Origin: Asterella californica
Taxonomy: Eukaryota; Streptophyta; Marchantiopsida; Marchantiales; Aytoniaceae
NCBI GenBank assembly: GCA_036924285.1
Contig: JAYKYS010000014.1
Location: 3,286,001 to 3,350,000, forward strand
Reading direction: 5' to 3'
Length of the DNA stretch: 64,000 nt
Shown: one piece after another, positions 10,901 through 21,180 of the stretch
Layout of the letters: each line of letters starts with the position of its first letter
How positions within the stretch are numbered: the stretch's first letter is position 1
Notes under the pieces: generated by a model
Database searches by the model: none
What the model was told of the DNA's origin: nothing
The model's input: only the letters and a program-made list of their open reading frames with translations
Program-made: the position numbers and the translations under genes

Positions 10901-13458
10901 GGAAGCCAGGGTTTGCCAGTCTGAGTCATGCTGGGTGCATAGTCTTACCGGGACATACGTGGATTAGCACCCACGCCTGGGGGCTTCCATTGTTGTGGAT
11001 CGTTTAATCTGCTAGGCAAAGAGAACTGATGTGGTATAGGACATGCAGACACAAACAGATCTACATACTTGCAGCAAACTACCTCCAGAATCTCGATTGG
11101 CATCATGACGGACAAATTATGAGGACAATTATTCAGGTCTGAGTTATACTCTAATGTTCTTTCACAGTAAAAGTCCTTCGCCTTGTCTCCACTCTCCATT
11201 GCCTTGCAGTTCCAAAAAGAGCTTGGAGCTTTTCTGACGTGACTAATTGATCAATCCTAGCAGCTGTACACTAAAGCAGGGGACATGGACGCACTGGCTG
11301 CATTCTACGAGTCCTGTGCGCAGATTGAAATCGACGACTACCGTGACTATGAGAAGGTTGTTTCCCACTTTCCAAACGAACCACTTCAGAACAAGTCAAG
11401 GAAAGAAGGTGGTCAGGTAAGCTAACGGGTCGTAGTGCTCTGCAGGCTCTTGGAGCCATGACAGAGGCACTGAAATACTTCACCAACTCGAAGAATCCTG
11501 ATAAGGACGAAAGTATTCAGTCCGTGAAAAGTCGCATTGCAGAGGTTGAACAGTTTGTACAGGTAAACTTTCCTACTGTAAACCGCAAACACTAATGTTG
11601 TACATAAAGACTAACCAGACCCCTAAGATAAAGGTTTTAATTTCATCATTCGGACATTAACAGAATGGTACTGCTCTGTCATGTCCTAAAAAGAAGATCC
11701 GCAACATACTACTTTTATATACAACTTGACGGACACACGGTGCATAAGATCTTCACATGTCGTGAAATTACTTTCAGCTTTCAACGTTTAAAGCTCACCC
11801 ACACTCAGAGTCAAATTGCTACGTATGTGCACGTCACCAAAGATACGGAGGATGGCCAAAAGCGAACCAGGCGGATTGGTCCAAGCTTGCAATGAATTTC
11901 TTACTCAACTCCCGAAATCTTCCTACAGCACTCAGGTGTTGTGAATATCCACCTTTGTTGTCAAGAATAAGATCACATCGACAAGGATTCACATGAAAGA
12001 AATACGATTTTAGATTAGTTTCTTCGTCAGCTAGATACTAGGAGGAATGTGTAGAGTTAAATCTTCACACGTAAGGTTCCGTGCTGCAGGCTTCTGTGCG
12101 GATTGGTGATCTATACGCACTACTCATTGAGTTCTATTACAATCAAGGAAGCATGGAACAGGTCTGCTTCTCACTTGTATTCAATTCGTCTGTTTCTGCT
12201 ACGTAACAAGTAACGGCCGGTATGATGGAACCCGATGTCGCTGCACCGTGTACTCCCTTTAGTGTTAGTTACACTAATCAGACAGGGAAAGAATTGATCT
12301 GCTCATCCAATAATGTTTAAGAGTATGAAAAGCAGTGGTTACAACATTATTTGTAACGTCTTAAACCTCGAGTGTTCAGTATAAAAGCATGAAAGAAAAT
12401 ATTCTTTTTTCCCTCACAATGTTATGTAATAGAAAAGATCCTCTTCTGCTCCTTTAACATTTCTCTTTCAATACTAACATTTCTCTTTCAGTACTAAGTA
12501 GTTTGCTTCGATGAATCTAACTTGTAAAGCTATTTAACATTTCTCTGTGAAAACTAAGTAGTTTTGCTTCGATGAATCATAAAACTCTTTTAACATTTCT
12601 GTCAGTACTAAGTAGTTTGCTTCGATGAATCTAACTTGTAAAGCTATTTAACTTTTCTCTGTGAAAACTAAGTAGTTTGCTTCGATGAATCATAAAACTC
12701 TTTTAACATTTCTCTTTCAATACTAAGTAGTTTGTTACGATGAATCATAACTTGAATCATAACTTGTAGTTGTAATCAACTTAAGTTGATTTCAACTTAC
12801 AACTTGGAATTTGTAAGTTGAGAAATCATCCCAACTTACAAATTCCAAGTTGGGATGATTTCTCAGTTCTTTGAAAGTAAAACCCCCAAATACTGTCATA
12901 TTTTAAGCTTATGAACAATAACACAGTGGAACATCCTATATAACGCATAATTACATATTTTGCTTAAAATCGATCCCTTAATACAGTAATTCTCCAACAT
13001 ATTTCAGAATTAAAACTAATGGAGTAAACGATGTAACAACATTAAGATCCAAGTGCCCTACCCTCGAAGGTCAAGGCGATGGATGTTTCCACATTGCCTC
13101 CTCATATCGCACGCTACGGGAAATAGTGCGTGCAGAATTATGGGAAGGTATCGTGGTCCAATCTTCTCTCCGTCCCTAAATGCTCCGTTTCCTGCAGGCA
13201 TATCATGTACTAGAGAAGATGAGAACTAAAAAGATAGCCCTGGGCCCTTTTGTGGACCAAAGCGTGTTGATCTCCATATACCAGGTCAGCCATCACAACT
13301 GTTTTCTGCTGGACTGTCTTCCTGTGCACATCATTGCCATCTCATTATCTGCAATTGTCCTGATATCTTCTTCCATCCTACACCTACAGGCACTGGGCTT
13401 CGAAGCCACTGAAGATGATTTAGCTGATACGGTGGGTGAAGAGATAGATACAATCTGA
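4991..13458 (+). CDS. Intraflagellar transport protein 140 (IFT140), C-terminal TPR half
   Basis: Subunit of the IFT-A complex, which drives retrograde transport in cilia and flagella; in plants it serves sperm flagella. Eighteen exons keep phase: 4991-5224, 5525-5635, 5881-6050, 6422-6575, 7166-7282, 7508-7633, 7726-7809, 9896-10008, 10157-10274, 10508-10690, 10833-10888, 11049-11136, 11264-11356, 11446-11562, 11843-11935, 12090-12161, 13198-13284 and 13390-13458 (stop TGA). They encode about 694 residues, close to the length of the C-terminal half of animal IFT140. Diagnostic stretches are HDRVHLKGTLHAYAKHLE, RWWAHFCEANNLLPEAIDYY, QGSYHLACKKYTQAGD, AANYLQNLDW and FYESCAQIEIDDY, all alpha-solenoid (TPR-like) repeats. 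The tail is acidic (EEIDTI). The N-terminal WD40 propellers (about 700 residues) are absent from 1-4990. The exon 9 start (10157) is the least certain junction. Confidence 0.93.
7844..8090 (+). repeat. 5' LTR of the intronic Copia element
   Basis: It starts tgctagaaattgctg and ends ataaccgata just before the primer-binding site. It matches the 3' LTR along its length with many substitutions (for example the shared ctctggagg and ctctgtgtgcttgctg blocks), so the insertion is old. Confidence 0.75.
8091..8102 (+). other. Copia primer-binding site (tRNA-iMet type)
   Basis: tggtatcagagc directly follows the 5' LTR. It is the standard plant Copia sequence complementary to the 3' end of initiator tRNA-Met, and it fixes the orientation and the LTR boundary. 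Confidence 0.8.
9530..9765 (+). repeat. 3' LTR of the intronic Copia element
   Basis: It starts tgttaggaattattg, the typical Copia TG start after a purine tract, and ends gataatctgaca. IFT140 exon 8 begins only 130 bases downstream, at 9896. Confidence 0.75.
12455..12755 (+). repeat. Minisatellite in IFT140 intron 16
   Basis: About five diverged units of 55-61 bases share the core ctaagtagtttgcttcgatg and each begin taacatttct or close to it. Two subtypes alternate: one continues aatctaacttgtaaagctatt, the other aatcataaaactctttt. This gives a higher-order period of about 115 bases. It lies in the 12162-13197 intron. Confidence 0.8.
12801..12864. repeat. Interlocked double inverted repeat (A-B-A'-B')
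   Basis: Segment A (12801-12819, aacttggaatttgtaagtt) is the exact reverse complement of A' (12833-12851). Segment B (12820-12832, gagaaatcatccc) is the exact reverse complement of B' (12852-12864). The second hairpin can be extended to 18-bp arms. A/A' and B/B' cannot both form as simple nested hairpins; they are alternatives or a pseudoknot-like pair. It lies in IFT140 intron 16, just after the minisatellite. Confidence 0.85.
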
Positions 13459-14185
13459 ATATACAAGCCACAAATTTTCCCAGAATGCGCTATATGAGAC
13501 ACTTCAGCCAATTCAAAACCTAAAATTGGACGGAGAGTACTAGGCAGCCGTATATCCAAATGAGGAGTGGTCACTGCAATTGCACCGACTAGCTCCACAT
13601 ACTTTCCCACGGGAGTCAGTCCTCACTGCGTATTTTCCTAATGCAGTATATTCGACGGACGTAGAGAAGCACAACACGGACCATATCTCATGAAAACTTT
13701 TGATAGTGAACATGTTCACATTTCAGAGACATTTCACCACGGTCTAAAACACCAGTATACACAATTTTCACATTGCTCCCCGAGAAACAGATTTAGGGGC
13801 ACTCTTCAGTGGCATAGAGGATTGCTGAACTGAATACTACATTCGTCGAGACCTTTCTCATTGACTTCAAACTATCTAACAGCCACTGGGGAACGAAGTC
13901 AAAGCTTTAGATAGGCTCAAGCTCAAACGCAAGACGATTCCCATATGTCAAGCTGCTGAACTTCAAAATTGTCCGCCGGAGTGCCGGTGAATTATTCTGG
14001 TGGAGGTTGTGCCCGGCTTCTAAATACTGCTCGGTGTCTTGCAACTGCTAAGCTCTGCCCTCCACTTGACGGAAGCCTCTACCTGTAATTCTGTATTAAG
14101 TACCTGAGAATCAAGGAGTTTTGTATCCGATGTAAAGTATATGTATTTTACAAGGAGGAAATGTCCTCTCCCAGAAACGATCTCC
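13459..14185. other. Convergent intergenic region between IFT140 and G6PDH
   Basis: These 727 bases hold the 3' untranslated regions of two convergent genes. The minus-strand frame 13293-13610 is an antisense shadow of the last IFT140 exons. I see no clear AATAAA-type signal on either strand. Confidence 0.6.
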
Positions 14186-17100
14186 TCATTTGGGGCCGAC
14201 CTCCGCGTTCATGTCACCCCATCTAACGTGGTATTTGGCAGCCAGGTAATGTGCCCCTACAGGACCTCTGCTCCCGTATGGGTAAAGCTCTGGTGATACT
14301 TTCTTCTCCTCTAGCTCCTTCAGTAAGGGAGTAAACAGCGCCCAAGCAGCATCGAGCTCATCGCTTCTGATAAACAGTCGACGCTCTCCCTCGATAGCAT
14401 CCAGTAGAAGACGTTCATAAGCATCGGGAATCTCGTGGGAGTATCTGCTCAGACAAGAACTGATTAGGCTCCCCAACAGATAACGTCAAAAGGGACGGCG
14501 CTATACAGCTGCATAAAGGTGAAACATTATTTGGTAGAAGTTCACGGCGAATGTTTATGAGAGTAACACTCATAAAGCCTGTTCTCCAAGGGCTGTGGGC
14601 GGTTGTGAGAACTGCATATCTAACAGCACACTGTTCACAGGCTCGAAGTCATAGCTACCTGTCAGCGTAGTGCAAGTTGAGATTACTGCGGTCCAAACGC
14701 ATTCCTAAACCAGGAACCTTATTGTTGATCTTCAAGTAGATGGCTTCATCTGGTTGTACACGAATAACGAGCTCGTTCGTCGCCTGATCTAAGTCTGTCC
14801 CAAAGCTCCTCTTGTACAGATTACCAGGAACATGTCTGAACTGAACCCTGATCTCTGCCCTGCAGTAAACAAGAATCACAATCATCTCAGATTGGTCAAC
14901 AAACCCAAACAACTCCTTCCGTGGCTCACAAAGCAGGCTGGAAACATCAAACCTTACCCTTTTCTGTGTAAAGCTTTTCCGGCCTTCATGAGGAACGGAA
15001 CCCCGTCCCACCTAGCGTTATCGATGAAGAGAGCAGCTGCAGCAAAAGTAGGTGTGATGCTGTTATTTGGAACAGTTTTGTCATCTGTGTACGCAGGATA
15101 GTGTACACCGCCCCTTGTGTGGCCCTTGTACTGCCCAACAACGACATCCTCGATATGCAGCGGTCTCATCGATCGCAATACCTTAACCTGCAAGCAAAGC
15201 CAGACCGCCTCTAACTCTGTAATTTCGTTGCGTGCGAACTAACATGGTACGGTCTACACTGCGCTTTAATTAGCTAGTACTGGTGCGAACCACTGAGAGT
15301 TTAAAGAGCGCGTTGAGCATGATGCACGCCAAAAATGCGCACCTTCTCGTTTCGAATATCTTCCGCGTCCAAACTCACTGGTGGCTCCATCGCAAAAAGA
15401 GCCAAGATCTGAAGGAGATGATTTTGCATGATATCTCGGATAATTCCATAATTATCAAAATACCTGCAACCAAAGTCTCCCACAACTCAGATATGTCGAA
15501 TGCTTGCTGTCACATGCTTGCTGTCACATTTCATGTACTGTTCAAGTATGAAGACGTCAACAGTGGTCGCAGCCGACACCTACCCTCCTCTTCCTTCGGT
15601 GCCAAAGTCTTCAGAGAAGATAAACTGCACATTACGGATGTATTGCCTTGACCAGAGTGGCTCGAAAACAAGGTTCGAGAAGCGCAGTATCGACAGATTC
15701 TCCACGAGCTCCTTTCCCAGATAATGATCAATTCTGCCACATGACAGAAAAGAAAAACGAAGACAGTGAATTTTACGCAGGTAAAATCCGCGCCTTGATA
15801 TCATAATGAGAACCGGAAACTCCGCGAGAGTCGGAAATCAAAACCGGGCTATTTCATACGTGTCGAAGAAAATTCAAAATAAAGTTCAGGTGAAACCCTG
15901 AAAATCAGAATCGGAAATTCTGCCAAGGGTATCAATCAATGCACCAAGGTGGCAGGTAACGCCTATGTGCTTTCAACCCAACAGTGCGGTTGCCGTACAT
16001 ACAGCCACAGTGGCTGCATTATTAGGACCACACTGGAAGCCCACTAAAGAGACCAACACGTTACTCGACTTACTTGATGTCGATCGCAGCGGCCTAGACT
16101 AGAAATCTAGCGAAGGTAATCGGGCAAACCTGTAAATCTGCTCCTCAGTGAGGTACTGCTTCAGGCCCCTGGTAAGCTCAGCAGAGGATTCCGAATCACG
16201 ACCAAATGGTTTTTCAACAATCACTCTCGTCCAGCCTCTCGATGATGATGAACCACGGCTTGCACTTCGTGCAACATCAACAAAGATATTTGGTGGGATT
16301 GACAAGTAGAACAGCCGATTCGCCACTCTTCCACCCTACAGAAGGCCGAAATAAATCTCAATCCTTCAATGGTGCATCTTGATACATAGAGATAATCCGA
16401 GGAAAGCGAAGGAAAGCAAGATGAAGCAACCACTTAAGATCGCATAGTTGACAAAGCGCATAACCATGATTAATGTCTGCAGTCCGAGAAGTAGCAAAAA
16501 ACCTACCTCGTGTTTTTTCAGCTCGATGTCAAGCTGTCGGAAATTATCTTCAGAACTGTACTGCCCTGAATGATAGAAGCACCGCTGCAAGAACTTCTCA
16601 ATTTTATCACCGCAGTTCTCCCTGGCAACGGGTAAAGGCCAGCAAGAAGCTTCGTCAGTTTGCAGATAAGTCCAAATATCGTTTTCTTACTACTGGTATC
16701 CTCCTCACTTATCCGAGGGGAAGGGGATGTTGCTGCTGGTAGGCTGTTCTACAGGACCTTCGTAAAGCAAGTCAAATGACAGGATGTGAATTCCGAACAG
16801 TTTCAAGCGTAGAGACATCTGTACAGGCCTACAGCTTCCCCGAGAACCCGTCGGACAGTTTTTCCCATCCACTGGCGGAAAACTTGTAACAAGCTTAGCA
16901 GAAAGAACTGGAGTTCAAGCAGCTGAAAAATAAAACCTACCTCTGGTCAATTCGACAAGTTAAAGTACTACTAATCATGTCGCGTAGTTCTTGATCCGTC
17001 ATTTTGCTCCTGGCGTACCCAAAAATGGTGAAATGCTACAACCCGAGAGAGTCAGCAGTCAGAAAGAATAATTTAACGGCAACAGAACGCACGTGACTTA

Positions 17101-19436
17101 GATTTCTCCACAACTAAGGATTTAGCTCGAAGCTAGTTGTCCGAATTGTATCTGAAACACAGGTGCTACTGTGGAAACTTCCTACGCTAGATGCGTGCCA
17201 ATGATCGTGAACCAGACTAGAAACTCTACAAGGTTTGCCTGAAACACTAGATGGGTTGCAAAGATCTTCACAAGACGCCAAAGCTGCCACTTAAGAATAC
17301 AGTCGCATATGCTAACCTTGCGCAGACATCCCTCGTAATACAACGCAAACAAGGCGGGGAATATTTTCTTCTTTGCGAGGTCTCCCGAGGCGCCAACGAC
17401 AGTGATAGATACCGTCTGCTCATTGTCTGTAACGTCTCCGATCAGATCCTGGAATTCTTGGGACAAAGAATCAGAAGGCGCCCCTGCAACCTTCTTATTC
17501 CCTACAGGCAGTGCGCCTACACCTGAAATTGAGTTACGGCATGGTGTAAATTTACCAACGAACGAAAGGAAAGAATAAGAGTGAAGGAAAAACTCACTAA
17601 AGCCCTACACAAGAACCAACGCCATAATGACTCAACTCGTGCTATCCGAACTACAACGCAGGCTGAAGAGTCATTATTAGGTGGACAAGGACCGTGACGA
17701 GTAGAAGGGCACGTAAAGATTGAGGCTGAATGCACAAACGACGTTAACAATAAGTCCACAGGGTATCACTCACATGCTCTGACGCAGCTTTCAAAAATGA
17801 GCTCTAAGGTAGACCAAAAGGAAACCAAGGACTCCGCTGCAATAGGTCAGGACATTATCTCTTAAACTATGAGCAAACTCGAGGCAGCCTTCTTGAGAAG
17901 AGAAGGTTTACAAAGTAAAAGCAAACTGTCGGTTAAATTAAAACCGACTATATACAATGATTGCTTCATCAGGAGGCGAGAAGATTAACAGCAGGGCGAG
18001 CACACAATATAGTGAAAGATGATGACGGTTTCATGGAGGTAAAACGATTCTGAATGACAGAAAGGATCTATAGACCTCATATGCGATACACATCATACAT
18101 GCAATATTTTCAAGTACAATCCCGAATGTAAACCCACTCCGTGAAAAACAATGCCATTAAGATGACACAAGGAACTCGGAGCCTACACCCTCTCCTTCAA
18201 CATGGAGAAACTTTAAACAGCGAGAGTGGCATGAGACGGAGCATTGTTGGCCTGAAACGGATTTTTTCGAACCCCTCAACACATAGCAGGTTCACGGGAT
18301 ATCCAAGCTGTGAGACTGTAGTGAGACTGCTTTTCATTCTCACGTTGTCCATGTAACCTTGTATTACTGAGGATAGTCATTTCCTGATACGTGCGGCTCA
18401 GACCGAAGCCAAAGTGTCCACGGAGCACCCAGTTTGTCCTAGATCACTCAACACTACAAACCACCGGCGTGGACCGGACCATAAAAACGCGGCCAGGAAC
18501 CATGTCCAGCAAAATCAGCGAAGAAAAAAAAATTACACGTGCATAAACATTGCACAAACACACATATTCATAAGTCGAGAATGGCAGATTTTATCAACGA
18601 CCACTCTCTAGTACATAGGTAACCCGCAAGTAACCCGGCCAAGTACATAGGAAGTAGCAAACAGGGGCCGAATGTGCGCTAACTTGCTAAGTGAAGTTAG
18701 CCAATTGTTTGTAACCGAAGGGAGTGCCGTAAACATTGCACAAACACACAGTAATAACAGAATAAAGAAATAGCCTCGGGAAACCCAAGTCACCAACACT
18801 CGTTCATCAAGCTACCGGGAATCCAGATCCTCTCCTTCCCAACTACCACAACAAGCTGGACCGACTGTACACGAGCAACTGAGCACGAAACAAAACGGGG
18901 TCAAGAAAACTCAATGCCAAGCGAGAAAAAGGAAGAATGAGAACACATGCTGCCTACGAGAGTAAGTTCACGACCAGAATTCCACCAGTCAACCTCCAAG
19001 ATTCAAATTCGAGGCTGATTCTTAAAGGAAAACACCTCGAGCCACGCAAATCCTGGACTTAAAGAATCCCATACCCCTCCTCCAGCAGATACACGGCCAT
19101 CCTACCATTCTCCCCAATCATCACACACCGAGACAGAAAAAAAGAATACTCCAACTCACCGTCCGACGACAAGAGAGTGTTAGATGCAGCAGCGGCTGCA
19201 GGGGTAGAGGTATCGAGAGCTCTGGTGGCGTTCCCCCGACCATTTTGCTGGGATCGAGCAAATTGCGAGGAACGAGCCCGACGCAAAACAGAGCTCGCGG
19301 AGCAAAATCTCGCACTCCCACCGAGCGCCCCTAAACTCTTCGTCCCACTCCCGACGAAACTCGAAGCAGAGGAACCTGGCAACACCGGGACCTGCACCAT
19401 TCCGAGCACTCCAGCCGCCGCTGCCATGGCAGCCAT
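14186..19436 (-). CDS. Glucose-6-phosphate 1-dehydrogenase, plastidic
   Basis: Oxidises glucose-6-phosphate to 6-phosphogluconolactone with NADP+, the committed step of the oxidative pentose phosphate pathway; the leader suggests plastid import. Ten exons in transcript order: 19436-19160, 17522-17317, 17035-16941, 16621-16507, 16335-16130, 15733-15584, 15463-15343, 15187-14958, 14859-14659 and 14444-14186. Phases agree throughout, giving 619 residues. Residues 1-90 are Ala/Ser/Arg-rich, a transit peptide starting [16 protein letters not shown]-binding [10 protein letters not shown] is at 136-145. Catalytic RIDHYLGKE is at 300-308 (His303), split by intron 5. The NHLLQ motif follows. Cys188 and Cys196 match the spacing of the redox-regulatory pair of plastid isoforms (TCRID..ENCG), so thioredoxin control is likely. 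The C terminus ends [15 protein letters not shown]. The start is the first Met of the transit peptide frame. Confidence 0.96.
18563..18740 (+). repeat. Dispersed repeat R2, copy in G6PDH intron 1
   Basis: This copy carries the family core gtcgagaatggcagatttta and the tail ggggccgaatgtgcgctaac, ending near tttgtaaccgaagg. The same order recurs at 30625-30930 and partly at 41990-42080. It lies inside the 1.64-kb first intron of G6PDH. No coding potential. Confidence 0.75.
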
Positions 19437-20709
19437 TTTCTGCTCTCGTCAAATTTCACCAACTCTTATCGAATCTCTCCTCTTCTGCTCCGGATGCACC
19501 TTTTTTTCTCTCTCCTGAACTCGTCTCTTTCCGTCTTCTCTCCGTTTTCTTTCTTCCTTAGACGACAACTGTGAAATGACTGACAGATTTCTACTCCCCG
19601 AAAGCAAGCTAGAGCGGAAAACTGATCGAGCCGCGACAGGCGCGTCGAAGGCCCGGAGAGGTCCACCGGTTGGTGCAGGTAAATGAGGAGCAGCCAAATG
19701 GAAGGCTCTGGGGAAGAGAGGGCGACTCGAGGCGTCCGGCGGCGAATAAGAGGGATGGTGGGGAGCAAGGAGGAGAAGGCAGAACCCAGAACGTCCGGCT
19801 CGGTATTTACGAACCAGTCCCACTAGGGGACAGGTCAAGAGATGTTGGAATCCCCGCCTCCCAGCACACCACCTCACCTGGCCCGGGCTCTGGTCTGACC
19901 CCTCCGCTCTCATCGGGTTAAGTTTGACCCAGGCCTACTCAAGTTACTTTTCAGCTTTAGTCCAACGACTCCAAACCTCGTGATTCTCACACTACTACTC
20001 CCCCAGCCCGTACAGTAATCGCGGTACTGGAGTCTCCACTCCGAGAGTCTCCTGACACATTCTACAGGTCACCCCAAGAAGATCCTGTACCGGTATAGCT
20101 CAGAACTTCAGAATGGGTGCGGCTTTTAGCCGAGAACTCTCTGCCAGGATTATCTCCTTCGACTTTTAACCCAGCCCCCTAACAGTGTTAAGTGATATCT
20201 TGTAACCTATCGCATGCAAGTAAAGCAAATCGATGTAGTTAAAAAAGTCATAAGCAATAAAATTGGCGCGGGGATTCTCCAAGAGGTAAGTTAGTTCTGG
20301 ACGTGAGCGGCGAATAAAATAAGAAAAGTTGCGCATGTAATGTGGGAGGTGGAGATGAAGGGAGACACAACGGGAGTCCTTTAGTGAATGAGAGAATGAG
20401 ACGCGGCGCAGGTATCAGAGACTCTTGATCCCGACTCTTTTCTTTCCGTCATCCGCTCGTACATATCGCCGCGACACCGGTTTCTCTCTCGCTAGTCTCG
20501 AGTCTCGACCCTCCCTCCACTGCCCCTTCCCTTTCTCAACTGTCCTGTTCTCTACCTCATTCCATGAAGCGCGTATGGTAGTTTCTCTCCACAGTCGCGC
20601 GACGTAAACTCGCCCTATGAACGGCAGGTAGGGGCTTTTCCCCTTCATTGCACGCACTCACCTTCAGCCTGCGGGCCAAAAGAGAAAGGAGAAAGAAGGA
20701 CATAAACTC
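19437..20709. other. Upstream region of G6PDH
   Basis: This GC-richer stretch holds the presumed promoter and 5' untranslated region of the minus-strand G6PDH gene. Purine/pyrimidine-skewed runs (ttttctctctcctg, ctccttcttctg types) lie near 19490-19560. Open frames up to 154 codons occur on both strands, but they overlap each other and match nothing, as expected for GC-rich non-coding DNA. I could not identify a TATA box. Confidence 0.5.
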
Positions 20710-20724
20710 GCCGCTAAATCTGTC
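20710..20724 (+). repeat. Target-site duplication, left copy
   Basis: gccgctaaatctgtc is identical to 20890-20904 and directly abuts the T-rich end of the SINE-like insert. Confidence 0.65.
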
Positions 20725-20889
20725 TTTTTTTGTTTGGATTTGTTTTTAGGCCTCTTTTCGCTGTGGGACTTTCTGCAGCCGTATGCTGCTGGCCTTGCAC
20801 AGCGTGAGTCCCCCCGCCAGGGGGACTCGACCCCACGCCGCTGGGGCTACAGGCGGATGGGGTAGCCAACAAGCTATTGCTTGTTGGCT
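20725..20889 (-). mobile_element. Probable tRNA-derived SINE, minus orientation
   Basis: This 165-bp insert is bounded by an exact 15-bp direct repeat (gccgctaaatctgtc at 20710-20724 and 20890-20904). The plus strand begins with a T-rich run, i.e. an A-rich tail on the minus strand. Read on the minus strand, the head has a box A-like tagcttgttgg and, about 40 bases on, a box B-like gggtcgagtccc, the internal RNA polymerase III promoter layout of tRNA-derived SINEs. Target duplication, tail and A/B boxes agree in orientation. Confidence 0.6.
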
Positions 20890-20904
20890 GCCGCTAAATC
20901 TGTC
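20890..20904 (+). repeat. Target-site duplication, right copy
   Basis: gccgctaaatctgtc is identical to 20710-20724 and abuts the head end of the SINE-like insert. Confidence 0.65.
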
Positions 20905-21096
20905 GGCAGCAGTAGCAAAAGGTTCCGGGACCTGTGGAGAAAAGCCGAGTCACAGGTAGCACCTGCTTACTGATTGGACGTATTTCAGGAGCCCTATACA
21001 GGGCTGGTCTGCGGCCCCGTCGCGTGCGTTATGACATTATGACGATCGGATTACTGAAGGAAGGGCCACTAACGGACACACTGGGATCATGCCTCG

Positions 21097-21169
21097 CCCT
21101 CTTCCAAGTTTGGAAGAGGGGGAATATATATGTGAAATCTACAATATCTAGCCCTTCCGTTGGGAAGGG
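21097..21169. repeat. Two hairpins, last of a hairpin cluster
   Basis: Arms ccctcttccaa (21097-21107) and ttggaagaggg (21110-21120) are perfect complements with a 2-base gap. Arms cccttcc and ggaaggg follow at 21152-21169 with a 4-base loop. They end a run of hairpins beginning at 20806. No coding evidence. Confidence 0.7.
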
Positions 21170-21180
21170 TGAGGTAATAG

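Noticed and set aside
19449..19913. 154-codon minus-strand ORF upstream of G6PDH
   Set aside because: GC-rich region with long frames on both strands. Composition is low-complexity Arg/Ser/Pro, and there is no family match; it is probably promoter or 5' leader.
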